Positions 22,240 to 30,968 of a DNA stretch of 40,152 nt are shown here, one piece after another (positions within the stretch are counted from its first letter, which is position 1; the number at the start of each line of letters is the position of its first letter). Made by a program: the position numbers and the translations under genes. A model generated the notes under the pieces. The model was given only the letters and a program-made list of their open reading frames with translations, made no database searches and had not been told where the DNA came from. This DNA is from a virus, in IMG/VR virus record IMGVR_UViG_3300013100_000009, positions 1 to 40,152 of that record; one strand, given 5' to 3'.

Positions 22240-23118
22240 TTAGAACAGAATCCACTTCTTGGGGTTCCAGAGCGCCACCGCGCTACTGTCGCTTGTCGGG
22301 TTGTCCATTTCGGCGGTACCGCTGGAGGTGCCGGGCGGGATAGCCCAGAACCCGGGCAGGCTGGTGAGCTTGCCGTATTGATTGGCTCCAGTCTCGTCTA
22401 CGGCGGTACCGTTCGCCATATCCACTGTAACCCACTGATTGATCCCCTTCGAGAAGGCGTACTCGACCGAGCGGGAGCCGTCCGGCGACACGAGTTCGAA
22501 CCGGGTGAACGGCCCTCGCACCGTCCAGATCGGGAAGGCCGGGACGTCGCCCGGGTTGTCGAAGTTGATGGTACCGAAGGAGCTGGTGGTGCTCACGCGG
22601 AGGGCCGACAGCGTGGCGTTCGGGTAGGTGCCCTTCTTGATCAGACCGCGCCCGAGTCCGCCCAGCTCGACCTTCTTCGAGGCCGGGTCCAGCCGAGTCC
22701 AGTAGGGGTCACCCGCGAACGCCGTGACCACGAACTTGAGGTAGTGCGTGCCGTCCGTGTCCTGGTCCCAGGCGAAGTCCCCGCCACCCTGCCGGACGAC
22801 ATCGACGTACCAGGCCTCGCCGTCCAGGGTGATCGTCAGGCGCACGGGTCCGGCCGTGGGAGCGAAGATGACCGCCACCTTGCGGTATAGGTCCTCCACC
22901 TCACGCCGGTTGTTGCCGTAAATCTTGATCGGCAGGTCCATGGTGCGCGGAAGCACCCGGATGGTCCGCACCTGCGCGCCGTCGCCCGCGCCCTCGAACG
23001 TCTGGAGCGACACGGGCGGCATGCCCGTGCCCTTGACGCCGAGTCCGAGCCGGACGAGCTGGTCCCGCGAGAGGTTCAGCGATCCGAACGCCGAGGTGAT
23101 GCTGACGAGTCGAGTCAT
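22240..23118 (-). CDS. Distal tail protein (Dit-like)
   Basis: This 292-residue protein lies between the tape measure and the hub protein, the conserved place of Dit. Residues 50-150 (VLPRTMDLPIKIYGNNRREV, VRLTITLDGEAWYVDVV) match the N-terminal ring domain of siphovirus distal tail proteins, and the C-terminal part is a beta-rich galectin-like region. The ATG overlaps the tape-measure stop region. Confidence 0.8.
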   Translation of the reverse strand: MTRLVSITSAFGSLNLSRDQLVRLGLGVKGTGMPPVSLQTFEGAGDGAQVRTIRVLPRTMDLPIKIYGNNRREVEDLYRKVAVIFAPTAGPVRLTITLDGEAWYVDVVRQGGGDFAWDQDTDGTHYLKFVVTAFAGDPYWTRLDPASKKVELGGLGRGLIKKGTYPNATLSALRVSTTSSFGTINFDNPGDVPAFPIWTVRGPFTRFELVSPDGSRSVEYAFSKGINQWVTVDMANGTAVDETGANQYGKLTSLPGFWAIPPGTSSGTAEMDNPTSDSSAVALWNPKKWILF

Positions 23119-25415
23119 TAGAAGTCGCTCCTAGGGCGGGAGAGTGCGTCGAACAGCTCTTCCTCGGTGCTGAGGGACGAGTTCGGTGCTGCCACGTAGG
23201 TGAACTCCTTCTTCGTCTCGTTGTGCACGGTCTGGCCGTTGGCCCCAATCATAGCAGAGTCGGGCGTCGGAGGCACGGTCACCATCCCATTGATCTGCTG
23301 GTCGATTTCCGGCTGGAGCTTGTCCAGGCCGTTGATCAGGCCCTCCCCGATGTTCTCACCGAACCCGAAGAACACCCGCGACGGCGAGTGGATGCCCAGG
23401 ATGTTCTTGAAGGTGTCGATGATGCCGCCACCCAGCCCGTTGATCCAGCCGATGATCCGGTCCCAGCCCGCCTTGAGTCCGTTCATCAGGCCGTTGATGA
23501 TGTTCGAGCCGATGTCGCGGAGCCAGCCCACCGCGCCGTCGAACACGCCCTTGATCCAGCCCGGGATGGACTTCATCCAGCTAATCAGGCCGTTCCAGGC
23601 GTCCTGCGCGAACGAGACGATCCCGGACCACACCGAGTTGACGAACGACGTGATGTTGCGGCCGATCCCCATGATGTTGTTGTACAGCGAGGTAAACGTC
23701 CCGACCACGGCCGACACGATGTTGTTCCAGATCGTCGCGATGAAGGAGCCTACTCCACTCCACAGACCGTTCCACCATGCGCTGATCACTGCGCCGATGA
23801 TCTTAAGTCCGAGCATGAAGTTGTTGAACACGTCGCGGACGAATCCGGTGAACCCGTTCCAGGTGTCGATGATGAACGAACCTATCGCGGTCCACACTCC
23901 GACCCAGAACGAGTAGTACGCGTTGATACCGTCCATGATCCAGCCGATGAAGCCGTTCCAGACATCAACGATGAAGCCGATGAATCCGTTCCAGACGTCA
24001 GTGATCCACGAGGCGAACCCGGCCCACACGCCGTTCCACCATCCGAAGAACCCGTCCATCACCCCGGTGAACCAGCCGATGAAGCCACCCCACACGTCGC
24101 TGATCCACTTGACCACGGTGTCCCAGTTGAGGACCAGGAGCACCAGCGCGGCGATCAGCGCGACGATTGCCAGGATGATCCAGGTGATGGGGTTCGCGAG
24201 CAGCGCCGTGTTCATGGCCCAGGTCGCAATCGACACGCCGATGAACGCCAGCGCCAGCACGCCGAGCGCCGCCGCGACGATCTGCATGATGCCGGGGTTC
24301 GCCATGGCCCATTCAAGGATGCCGTTCAGGAAGGGCAGGAGGGTCTGGCCGACACCGGTCATGATCCCTTCAAAGTTCCGCTGGAGCGAGGCGAGGCTGT
24401 TTGCGGTGCCGCCGTTCAGGGCCGCGCCCATCTCGTCCGCCTTGCCCTTGGTGTCTCCGAGCGCGCCGCCCATGTTCAGCAGCGAGTCGAGGAACTTCGG
24501 CACCTCACCGACGCCGAGGTCCTCCATCTGGGTACCGAATAGGGCAATCGCCGTGTTGCTCCTGGTGGCGGGGTCCTGGATGCCCTGAATACCCTTCACG
24601 ATGTCGGTGAATGCCGACTTCGCGGAATCGCCACCGGCCAGGATGCGGTTGGCCATGGTCTGGGAGTCCATGCCCATCGACTCGTACGCGGCCGAGGTGG
24701 TCTTGCTCATGTCGGTCGACCGGATGGTGAACTCTTTCAGAGCGTCACCGGTCTTGTCGATGCCGTACATGCCCTTCTCGGAGGCCTTGACCAGCAGCGA
24801 GAAGGCTTCGTCGCCCTTGATGCCGATCTGCTGGAAGAAGGGGCTGTATTCGTCCACCGCGTCCAGGAGGTCCTCGCGGACGTTGGCCGGGACCTTCTGG
24901 AGCGCGGCCGTCACGAGGTCCGCCGCCGTCTGCGCGTCCGGCGCGAGGCCGGTCTTGAGCGTCTGGCCGACGATCTGCGCGGCACGGGCGGTGTCGATTT
25001 CGAACGCCTTCGACATGTTGAGTACGTCGGCGGTCACACCCTGGATGTCCTTGGACGAGGCGGTCCGCATGCCGCTGATGGACGACATCACAGCGCCCAC
25101 GGCCGTGGACACGTCATCCATCGAGTCGCCGTAGTTCTGGCTGTACAGCTCGCCCGCGATCTTACCGGCCTTCGCGGACTCGTCGGCCGTCAGCCCGAGC
25201 TGGGCCGCGAGCTTGTGGTTCGCCTGGTCGAGGTCCACGGCGTTGGTGATGCCCTGCCCGAGGGCCGCGCCGATAGCGACGGCCCCCGCAGCAGCGAGCA
25301 GGACACCCTTGGCACCCATCCCCTTGATCTTGTCGGGGAACTTATCGATGACCTCGGACCCCTTAGAGTCGTCCATCTCGATATACCCGACGAGGGTTCC
25401 GATGTCCAGTGCCAT
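23118..25415 (-). CDS. Tail tape measure protein
   Basis: This 765-residue protein begins with a helical phage tape-measure domain (about 35-330). A hydrophobic stretch follows (about 345-430, IVAAALGVLALAFIGVSIAT and NPITWIILAIVALIAALVLL). Next comes a Trp-rich repeat region (430-610) with many copies of a W-N-G-F-I-G-W-type unit. The C-terminus carries the motif NILGIHSPSRVF common in tape measures. At roughly 0.15 nm per residue, known for such proteins, the tail would be about 115 nm. A TAAAAT box lies 8 nt before the ATG. Confidence 0.92.
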   Translation of the reverse strand: MALDIGTLVGYIEMDDSKGSEVIDKFPDKIKGMGAKGVLLAAAGAVAIGAALGQGITNAVDLDQANHKLAAQLGLTADESAKAGKIAGELYSQNYGDSMDDVSTAVGAVMSSISGMRTASSKDIQGVTADVLNMSKAFEIDTARAAQIVGQTLKTGLAPDAQTAADLVTAALQKVPANVREDLLDAVDEYSPFFQQIGIKGDEAFSLLVKASEKGMYGIDKTGDALKEFTIRSTDMSKTTSAAYESMGMDSQTMANRILAGGDSAKSAFTDIVKGIQGIQDPATRSNTAIALFGTQMEDLGVGEVPKFLDSLLNMGGALGDTKGKADEMGAALNGGTANSLASLQRNFEGIMTGVGQTLLPFLNGILEWAMANPGIMQIVAAALGVLALAFIGVSIATWAMNTALLANPITWIILAIVALIAALVLLVLNWDTVVKWISDVWGGFIGWFTGVMDGFFGWWNGVWAGFASWITDVWNGFIGFIVDVWNGFIGWIMDGINAYYSFWVGVWTAIGSFIIDTWNGFTGFVRDVFNNFMLGLKIIGAVISAWWNGLWSGVGSFIATIWNNIVSAVVGTFTSLYNNIMGIGRNITSFVNSVWSGIVSFAQDAWNGLISWMKSIPGWIKGVFDGAVGWLRDIGSNIINGLMNGLKAGWDRIIGWINGLGGGIIDTFKNILGIHSPSRVFFGFGENIGEGLINGLDKLQPEIDQQINGMVTVPPTPDSAMIGANGQTVHNETKKEFTYVAAPNSSLSTEEELFDALSRPRSDF

Positions 25416-25425
25416 AGCGCCTATT

Positions 25426-25734
25426 TTACCTTACTGGAGTATTTGACTTCGGGTCTTGGGGATTGAGCTTCCTCTGTAGTGGGCATTCGATCATCAGCAG
25501 GCCGATGATCCGGAGTGAGAGCCACCGCCAGGAGCGGGACTTCATGAGTTCCTTGTCCCCAACATCGATGCCGTAGACCTGATGGAGTGACACCTCCACC
25601 AGCTTCCACGACTTGATGATGGTCCACCATGTTAGCTTTTCTTCGTCGTCCGGCTCTTCGAAGCGGCCGAGGCCGGTCGGCCCGAGGTCGCCCTTGTAGA
25701 ACTCCGCCTCGCCGCCCGGTTCTTCTCCGGTGCT
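25426..25734 (-). CDS. Tail assembly chaperone T-part, made by -1 frameshift
   Basis: This frame has no start codon of its own but encodes 102 good residues (STGEEPGGEAEFYKGDLGPT ... WWTIIKSWKLVEVSL ... SWRWLSLRIIGLLM). It joins the G protein in the -1 frame exactly at the slippery GGGAAAA (25740-25734), giving a 232-residue G-T fusion. Such frameshifted chaperone pairs between tail tube and tape measure are nearly universal in siphoviruses. It ends 8 nt before the tape-measure start region. Confidence 0.85.
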   Translation of the reverse strand, partial: STGEEPGGEAEFYKGDLGPTGLGRFEEPDDEEKLTWWTIIKSWKLVEVSLHQVYGIDVGDKELMKSRSWRWLSLRIIGLLMIECPLQRKLNPQDPKSNTPVR

Positions 25735-26123
25735 TTTCCCGTGAACGCCCCGGACTCCACCCCCTTGACCGCAGCCTGCGGACCCATGGCGTAGTAGGCG
25801 AACGCGTACTGGCTCAAGCGCCTGATCTTCTCCCAGGAGATGCCGTCATCGATCAGCTCCTGGTACGCGGTGCCGAGCACGACCTCCACGAGGTCCTTCT
25901 CTTCGGCGTCGTTCAGCTTGAGCGACTTGACGTCGGCCTCGGTCAGGTCCTTGTCGCCCTTCGCGGCCCGGATGCCCAGGTTCGCCATGGCGGTGAGGAA
26001 GATACCGGTGGTCGCGTCCGGCGACGGGATGGTGTAGACCTTTCCGCCCGGGTGCTTCGCGGACGCCAGCTCGATTTCGAGGGCGTCGTCATCGAGGAAG
26101 TCTGCAAGATCGAGACGGGGCAT
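25632..26123 (-). CDS. Tail assembly chaperone, G-part
   Basis: This 163-residue protein is acidic up to residue 130. Its unshifted tail (from 131, APEKNRAARRSSTRATSGRP) is basic and low-complexity, while the shifted frame continues as ordinary protein. The ATG follows AAGGAG. It chaperones the tape measure and recruits tube subunits during tail assembly. Confidence 0.85.
   Translation of the reverse strand: MPRLDLADFLDDDALEIELASAKHPGGKVYTIPSPDATTGIFLTAMANLGIRAAKGDKDLTEADVKSLKLNDAEEKDLVEVVLGTAYQELIDDGISWEKIRRLSQYAFAYYAMGPQAAVKGVESGAFTGKAPEKNRAARRSSTRATSGRPASAASKSRTTKKS
25734..25740 (-). promoter_or_regulatory. Programmed -1 frameshift site GGGAAAA
   Basis: The heptamer is in register for tandem slippage (ACG GGA AAA in the zero frame). 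After the slip, reading continues GGG AAA AGC and stays open for 102 codons. Confidence 0.82.
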
Positions 26124-26158
26124 TGATTCTTCTCCTTAGTGAGTGTTATATGGTTGAA

Positions 26159-26193
26159 GGCCAGGCCCCCGAGTGCGAGTCGAGGGCCTGGCC
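26159..26193 (-). terminator. Hairpin terminator after the tail tube gene
   Basis: The stem GGCCAGGCCC / GGGCCTGGCC is 10 bp with a 15-nt loop. A partial terminator here would raise tube mRNA relative to the chaperone and tape measure, as seen in many siphoviruses. Confidence 0.65.
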
Positions 26194-26204
26194 GGTGGTG
26201 CAGC

Positions 26205-26711
26205 TTACGCGCCGCCTGCGGCGGGGTGGGCGACCGGGATGCGCTTGCCCTGGCCGGTCAGGGTGACGGTCACCGTGGACAGCGCGGTCATGTCACCGCC
26301 GTCCGGCGACCACGACACGGTGGCGTAGCCCTCGTACGACTCGACCCGGGGTCCGCCCGGCTCCATCTCGTACCAGCGCACGTGCACGCGGTTGGCGATG
26401 CCCGTCTCGGCCGCAGCCAGTCGGAGCACCTCCTGGCCCGGGTCGTAGGCCGTGGCGAGCGCGGCCGTGACCGCGCGCTTGACCTTCGTCTCGATGGACC
26501 ACGCGTTGGCGGTCGTGGTCTGGGACTGCCAGCCCTCGCCGTCGAAGTCCGAGTCGTCCTGGAGGGAACCCTCCAGAGCGTCCTTGAACTCCTGGATGCC
26601 GAACACGCCGATCCAGGTCGGAGTGCCGTCCTCGCTGGTGTCGATGTCGAGGTACCACTTGCGGTTGGTGGTGGATGCCCCGAGGGGCACCTTGGTGGTT
26701 GCGCCTGCCAT
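26205..26711 (-). CDS. Major tail tube protein
   Basis: This 168-residue protein begins MAGATTKVPLGASTTNRKWY. It has beta strands around NRKWYLDIDT, RVHVRWYEME and STVTVTLTGQG, the size and pattern of siphovirus tube subunits. It lies between the tail terminator and the frameshifted chaperones and is followed by a strong hairpin. AAAGGA precedes the ATG. Confidence 0.85.
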   Translation of the reverse strand: MAGATTKVPLGASTTNRKWYLDIDTSEDGTPTWIGVFGIQEFKDALEGSLQDDSDFDGEGWQSQTTTANAWSIETKVKRAVTAALATAYDPGQEVLRLAAAETGIANRVHVRWYEMEPGGPRVESYEGYATVSWSPDGGDMTALSTVTVTLTGQGKRIPVAHPAAGGA

Positions 26712-26724
26712 GATTAGTCCTTTC

Positions 26725-27180
26725 CTAGGTCCTGTTGCGCGACGGTCGGTGCACCGTGAAGGAGTAGGTTACCAGTTGCGATACCCGACCGCTCCCGTCC
26801 GGCCCCAGATTCGACTCCGAGGACCATCTTGCCTTCACGACTTTGGTGTCTCCGATTGTAACAGACCACATGTCGTGGAACAACTCGAACAGGCCGTCAG
26901 CCACGCGCGACAGCTCGTCGGGGTTGCTCCCCGCTCGGATGTGGAACTCGATATTGATCGTCGTCTCGCCACCGGAAGTGTCGTTGTCGAGTACGTACGC
27001 TCGGAGCTTGATCTGCTTGATGTCCTGCTGCATGAACTGGTCGATGACCAGTCCGAAGCCGGGCGCATCGTCGGCGTAACCGTGGGTGTCCCAGTACACG
27101 CCGATACCGGAGAAGGGTTCAGTGTTCTGGGAGATGTACTCCGCCACCGAGTCGCGGAACCCGTCCATGAGCCACTGCAT
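26725..27180 (-). CDS. Tail terminator protein
   Basis: This 151-residue protein starts MQWLMDGFRDSVAEYISQNT. The pattern of an N-terminal helix followed by a beta sheet (INIEFHIRAG, VSQLVTYSFTVHR) fits the minor capsid/tail terminator family (gpU/DUF3168-like). It is placed just before the tube gene. GGAGG precedes the ATG, which shares one base with the upstream stop codon. Confidence 0.75.
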   Translation of the reverse strand: MQWLMDGFRDSVAEYISQNTEPFSGIGVYWDTHGYADDAPGFGLVIDQFMQQDIKQIKLRAYVLDNDTSGGETTINIEFHIRAGSNPDELSRVADGLFELFHDMWSVTIGDTKVVKARWSSESNLGPDGSGRVSQLVTYSFTVHRPSRNRT

Positions 27181-27542
27181 TACTTACCTCCGAAGCTGGT
27201 CTTGACCTCACGGCCAATGATAGCAGCAACCGTAGCCCGCTCACTCCTGAACCCGTCGCGGAGGAAGTGCGCCTTCCGGCCGGGGTCGTGGCGGTACGTC
27301 TCGTTCTGCTCCTGGTCCTTGGCCTGGCCCCCGTAGTCCGCGTCCTTGAAGCTGACAGCAGCGCGCCCGGCCTCAGCGTCCACCGACGCTACCCCGGTTC
27401 GCTCCAGGTCGCCGTCCTCGTGGGGGACCGTGGGCTGGACGACGCCGAGCACGTGCTCCGCCGCCGCAGTGAGTCCACGCGCACGGCCGGACTTCATCGC
27501 GTTCTTGGCCTGGTCGGTCTTGATGTTCATCTTCCAGCTCAT
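27180..27542 (-). CDS. HK97 gp10-like neck/tail completion protein
   Basis: This 120-residue protein starts MSWKMNIKTDQAKNAMKSGR. Features are Ala-rich N-terminal helices, a PHEDGDLERTG turn and a C-terminal helix (RSERATVAAIIGREVK), like the HK97 gp10 family. A GTG nine bases upstream (27551) overlaps the previous stop and could be used instead. The order connector, stopper, gp10-like, terminator is the standard neck order. Confidence 0.75.
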   Translation of the reverse strand: MSWKMNIKTDQAKNAMKSGRARGLTAAAEHVLGVVQPTVPHEDGDLERTGVASVDAEAGRAAVSFKDADYGGQAKDQEQNETYRHDPGRKAHFLRDGFRSERATVAAIIGREVKTSFGGK

Positions 27543-27547
27543 GCCGC

Positions 27548-27874
27548 TCACTTGACGTACACCACCCCATGCGCGGGGAAGCCCACGGTGATGAGCTTCG
27601 ACACCTGGAGCACGCGGCCCCACCTGTCGTTGACCAGGACCAGCGACTCCGGCGTGAACCACTCGATGCGGTTCGCCGGGACGAACAGCCGGTGGTTCGC
27701 GTTCAGCTCCGCGCCATTGGTGTCGACCACCAAGGTGGTGTCCTCTTCGAGGTACACCTCGTCGCACTCGCGTGCGTCCTGGTATGCGGCCCCCTTGGGC
27801 GTGGAGTGGGCGTAGGTCTGGACCTCAACCGAGGTGAACCACTCGCCGTACAGCTCGCGGAACTCGTCACTCAT
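27548..27874 (-). CDS. Head closure (stopper) protein
   Basis: This 108-residue protein starts MSDEFRELYGEWFTSVEVQT. The sequence is beta-rich (EDTTLVVDTNGAEL, NRIEWFTPESLVLVNDRWGR), and size and position match SPP1 gp16-like head closure proteins. It follows the small membrane protein closely. Confidence 0.7.
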   Translation of the reverse strand: MSDEFRELYGEWFTSVEVQTYAHSTPKGAAYQDARECDEVYLEEDTTLVVDTNGAELNANHRLFVPANRIEWFTPESLVLVNDRWGRVLQVSKLITVGFPAHGVVYVK

Positions 27875-27998
27875 CGCGGGTCACGATCCCCTCGCGGATG
27901 TCACCCTCGTGGGCGATCTTGCCGATGACCAGGGCGAGGAAGGTAGCGGTGGCGACCCAGACTCCGAAAGCCAGAATGAACCAGGCGATGAGGCTCAC
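27867..27998 (-). CDS. Small single-pass membrane protein in the neck region
   Basis: This 43-residue protein starts with GTG, 8-9 nt after GGAGGG. Residues 2-26 are hydrophobic (SLIAWFILAFGVWVATATFL), and a charged tail (KIAHEGDIREGIVTRDE) follows. It overlaps both neighbours slightly. A membrane protein inside the head-tail joining genes is unusual. Function is unknown. Confidence 0.65.
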   Translation of the reverse strand: MSLIAWFILAFGVWVATATFLALVIGKIAHEGDIREGIVTRDE

Positions 27999-28513
27999 GG
28001 GATCAGCCCTCCGTCGACGGTCTGGCCGTTGATGTAGGCCGCGTCCGAGGTGATCACGTTGGTGATGCCGTATCCGCCACCCACGGCGGAGGAAACCAGC
28101 CCCGCCTCGGAGAGCAGCTCGTACGCCTCGAAGGTGAGCACCTCGCCGGACGCGAGGGCCTGCCGTGCGGCTTCCGTGGCATCTCCCTGAACGTAGGAAA
28201 CCGACAGGCTCCCCATACCCTTCGACGCTACTGCAGCTTTCAGGGAGGCCACTCCGCCCGCCGAGGGGTCCAGTCCGAGCTTGGACAGGGTGCCCGCCTG
28301 GGCGAGTGCGGCCTCGTTGAAGGCCTGACGCTTCGTTGCGTCCTGCGGGAGGCCGTCCGAGCTGACGCGGTACATCGCGCGTCGGGTGGCCTTCCGGATA
28401 AGAATCGAGGCCGAGCGCAGGAGCGCGTCGGCGTTGGCCGGAGCCTGGTCCTCGGTGGCGTCCGGCCCATTGAGCCAGCGCGCGAGTTCGAGCTTGGTTG
28501 CGTAGATCAGCAT
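27995..28513 (-). CDS. Head-tail connector/adaptor protein
   Basis: This 172-residue protein starts MLIYATKLELARWLNGPDAT. Residues 1-75 are helical (DALLRSASILIRKATRRAMY), matching the helical bundle of HK97 gp6/SPP1 gp15 adaptors, and the rest is variable. The ATG overlaps the stop of the upstream small gene (ATGCTGA). An in-frame extension to 28558 is not supported. Confidence 0.75.
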   Translation of the reverse strand: MLIYATKLELARWLNGPDATEDQAPANADALLRSASILIRKATRRAMYRVSSDGLPQDATKRQAFNEAALAQAGTLSKLGLDPSAGGVASLKAAVASKGMGSLSVSYVQGDATEAARQALASGEVLTFEAYELLSEAGLVSSAVGGGYGITNVITSDAAYINGQTVDGGLIP

Positions 28514-28725
28514 TCTTCGTACCCCTTGCAGTGGTAACCGAGGGAGGCCTTGTGGCACAGCCCGAGGTTGTGCCGGAGCCGGTGGGAGAGGGAGTAGTGA
28601 GCGGGGTGCAGGTCTGCGCGTGCGGTCAGAATCGGGTCAACGGCCGACCCAGTGTTACCCACCACGGAACCGCACTGACTAGCAGCCTTCGACGGGAGCT
28701 GTCCCCGATCGGCCGTGTTTACCAT
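28507..28725 (-). CDS. Small Cys/His-rich protein
   Basis: This 72-residue protein has four Cys, and its C-terminus is rich in His and Cys (HYSLSHRLRHNLGLCHKASL, then GYHCKGYEEC), which could bind zinc. A GTG at 28743 is an alternative start. It sits between the post-capsid gene and the connector. Function is unknown. Confidence 0.55.
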   Translation of the reverse strand: MVNTADRGQLPSKAASQCGSVVGNTGSAVDPILTARADLHPAHYSLSHRLRHNLGLCHKASLGYHCKGYEEC

Positions 28726-28750
28726 CGTTGACACCCCGCTCACGAGCTTG

Positions 28751-29155
28751 TTACTTGGACCCGAGGAAGAAGTCCGCGATGTCGTCGCGGCGCGCTTCCT
28801 CCGGGTTGAAGGGCAGGTTGTGACCGCCCTCGTGGACCTTGACGGCCAGAGCCGCCCAGTCGGACTTGGACGAGTTCCGGTTCAGCTCGGCGTCCTGCGC
28901 CAGCTTCGCCAGGTCCTCGGCAGTGAGGTCAGGGTTCGAGGTCTTGGCCTCGTCCTGCGCCTCGGTGGACTGCTTGGCGGCTTCCTCAGCCGCGTGCCGT
29001 GCAGCCTCCGCCGCGTCACGCTCGGCCGCTTCGCGGGCCTCGCGCTCTTCGTCGGTTTCGCCGCCTGCGTCCTCCGCCTGCACCTCAGCGGAGGCACCCT
29101 GTGAGAGTGCCTCCGCCGCGCGGCGCTTGCGGCGACGGATGGATGTGATACCCAT
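28751..29155 (-). CDS. Acidic coiled-coil protein after the capsid gene
   Basis: This 134-residue protein starts MGITSIRRRKRRAAEALSQG. A basic head is followed by a Glu/Ala coiled coil (about 30-75, DEEREAREAAERDAAEAARH). The compact C-terminus WAALAVKVHEGGHNLPFNPE, then FFLGSK, looks conserved. It may be a head accessory protein. I cannot name the family. Confidence 0.65.
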   Translation of the reverse strand: MGITSIRRRKRRAAEALSQGASAEVQAEDAGGETDEEREAREAAERDAAEAARHAAEEAAKQSTEAQDEAKTSNPDLTAEDLAKLAQDAELNRNSSKSDWAALAVKVHEGGHNLPFNPEEARRDDIADFFLGSK

Positions 29156-29170
29156 ATCGCCTTGCCTCCG

Positions 29171-30034
29171 TTACTTGGTGGGGATGACCACGACGCCACG
29201 GTCGTCCACGCGCTTGAGCGCGTAGTGGGCCGTGACGGTGACGATGGTCTTGCGACCGAGGATGTCGCGGTCCGACTCGACCAGCGGGCGGCGCTTGTAC
29301 AGCAGGCTGATCGCGCCCTGCTTGAGGAGCAGCGCGTTGTAGTTCGGCGTGCCCGCGTTGTCGGTGACCGTCGCGCGGTCCGACACGATGACCGGCACCG
29401 TGGCGATCCGGCCGACCTGACCCCGGAGGATCACGCTGTCCGAGCCGAACTTGTCGATGCCGACGAAGTTCGGGTCGTTGAGCAGGTCGACGTGCTGCTT
29501 CGAGTGGATCACGAACGCGGCGAACGCGGCCGGGTCCCACTCGTCGCCCAGGAGGGCGATGCCGTCCGTGACCCGGCTCCAGGTGAGCTTGGAGTCGGCG
29601 GCGGGCACGAGCAGCGGCGAGCTGGCCTCGTAGTCGGCGGTCGCGGCGGTGACCTCTTCCGCGGCCTTCCGGATGTCGGTGTCCATCTTGCGACCGATGG
29701 AGATGCCGAGCTGGTTACGGAGCTGGTCGAGAGGACGGCCGATGCTCGTCAGGACGGCACGGTCGGTGATCTCACCACCCTTCGCGATCTCCTTGATGCG
29801 CGCGACGCTGTCGGTCATCGAGAGGTCGGAGAGCGTGATGTCCTCGTCCTCCGCGATGTCCTCGGCGTCACCGATGTAGCCGAACTTCGGGAAGTGCACC
29901 TCGTCGCCGGGGTTGCCCTCCAGCTCGTTCGAGGTCTCGATGAAGGGCGCGAGCACGCTCTTCCCGAGTACGGTCTTCATGACGGCGGGACCCCAGACCT
30001 CCGGCTGGATCAGGTCCGCAGCAGTGGTTGTCAC
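29171..30034 (-). CDS. Major capsid protein, N4-gp56 family
   Basis: This 287-residue protein starts with GTG after AAAGGAAA. The N-terminus (AADLIQPEVWGPAVMKTVLG, then GDEVHFPKFGYIGDAEDIAE) is characteristic of the N4-gp56 family of HK97-fold capsid proteins. Residues 185-215 (AAFVIHSKQHVDLLNDPNFV) and the C-terminus (TAHYALKRVDDRGVVVI) also fit. It follows the scaffold gene and forms the shell. Confidence 0.9.
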   Translation of the reverse strand: MTTTAADLIQPEVWGPAVMKTVLGKSVLAPFIETSNELEGNPGDEVHFPKFGYIGDAEDIAEDEDITLSDLSMTDSVARIKEIAKGGEITDRAVLTSIGRPLDQLRNQLGISIGRKMDTDIRKAAEEVTAATADYEASSPLLVPAADSKLTWSRVTDGIALLGDEWDPAAFAAFVIHSKQHVDLLNDPNFVGIDKFGSDSVILRGQVGRIATVPVIVSDRATVTDNAGTPNYNALLLKQGAISLLYKRRPLVESDRDILGRKTIVTVTAHYALKRVDDRGVVVIPTK

Positions 30035-30061
30035 TGTTGTTTCCTTTCGGATCGTTGGTTG

Positions 30062-30895
30062 TTAGGAGGCCGACAGCCGGTCGTATTCCGGCTTGTTGGT
30101 GCGGTAGAGGTTCGTGAGTTCCTCCACCGACATCGCGTCGAACTGCTCCTGAGTGATGGTGTTCTGCTGGTCACCGGCCCCGCCGTGTGTTTCAGCTCCC
30201 GATCGTCCGGCACCCAGCCGGAGCGACGAGTCCTTGGTAACCTCCGCATTGACTGCGGCGGTGAGCTTGTCTGCGAACCCGTCCTCAGAGGGGTTCAGGT
30301 CCTTGGTCGCGTTGAAGAACGACCGCGAGTTGGTGATCTTCCCGGCGTCGAGCTTGTTCTCGGCCGCGTACTTGAACACGGCCAGCTCGAACTGCGCGTC
30401 GCGGATCGCCTCGTCCTTCTGGGCGAGGGTCGCGGTCAGCGTCTCGACCGTGGGGGTGTCCGCGTCGGCCGCGCTCGGGTCGATGAGCTTCGTGAACTCC
30501 TTCAACAGCTCCTTGCGGGCCTCGTCGGCGGCGTCCTTCTTGGCCTGGATGCGCTCGTCGCCACGCTCGCGGCGGAGGCGCTCGATTTCGGCCTTAGCCT
30601 TCGCCGGGTCGTCCCAGATGTCGCCGTCCGTGGGCTGGTTCTGCTCGCCCTCGCCAGCGCCCGGTGCGCCCTCGGTCCCGGTGCCCGCTCCCGCGCCCTC
30701 CGTGCCACTTCCCGCGCCCTCGGAGCCGGTCCCGGCACCAGCGCCCGCGCCTGCACCGCCGTCGCCTCCGTTGCCGCCCTCGCCGCCCTCGTAGCGGATG
30801 CCCATCAGGTCGTGACGGGTGCGGCCGACAACGGCCATGCCGTCAGCGTCGACCAGGGTCGCGGCGGGGTTCTTGCTCATGGTCTGAGTTTCCAT
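30062..30895 (-). CDS. Capsid scaffolding protein
   Basis: This 277-residue protein has a Gly/Ala/Glu low-complexity stretch at about 39-85 (GGEGGNGGDGGAGAGAGAG). A long charged helix follows (about 90-170, AKAEIERLRRERGDERIQAK), then a C-terminal region NPSEDGFADKLTAAVNAEV. Acidic helical proteins of this kind directly before the capsid gene are scaffolds. The ATG at 30895 follows GGAG at 11 nt. A GTG at 30937 is an alternative. The operator-bearing promoter at 30969 drives it. Confidence 0.8.
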   Translation of the reverse strand: METQTMSKNPAATLVDADGMAVVGRTRHDLMGIRYEGGEGGNGGDGGAGAGAGAGTGSEGAGSGTEGAGAGTGTEGAPGAGEGEQNQPTDGDIWDDPAKAKAEIERLRRERGDERIQAKKDAADEARKELLKEFTKLIDPSAADADTPTVETLTATLAQKDEAIRDAQFELAVFKYAAENKLDAGKITNSRSFFNATKDLNPSEDGFADKLTAAVNAEVTKDSSLRLGAGRSGAETHGGAGDQQNTITQEQFDAMSVEELTNLYRTNKPEYDRLSAS

Positions 30896-30968
30896 CGTGG
30901 TGAGTCTCCAACTCGAATCTTGGGTTACCGGCTCCACCGGGTTGCCTCGATTTTACCACGAAGCGCGC

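Noticed and set aside
25443-25457. Operator copy TTGACTTCGGGTCTT in the chaperone T-part
   Set aside because: The right arm is poor, it lies in coding sequence, and no matching -10 follows on the plus strand.
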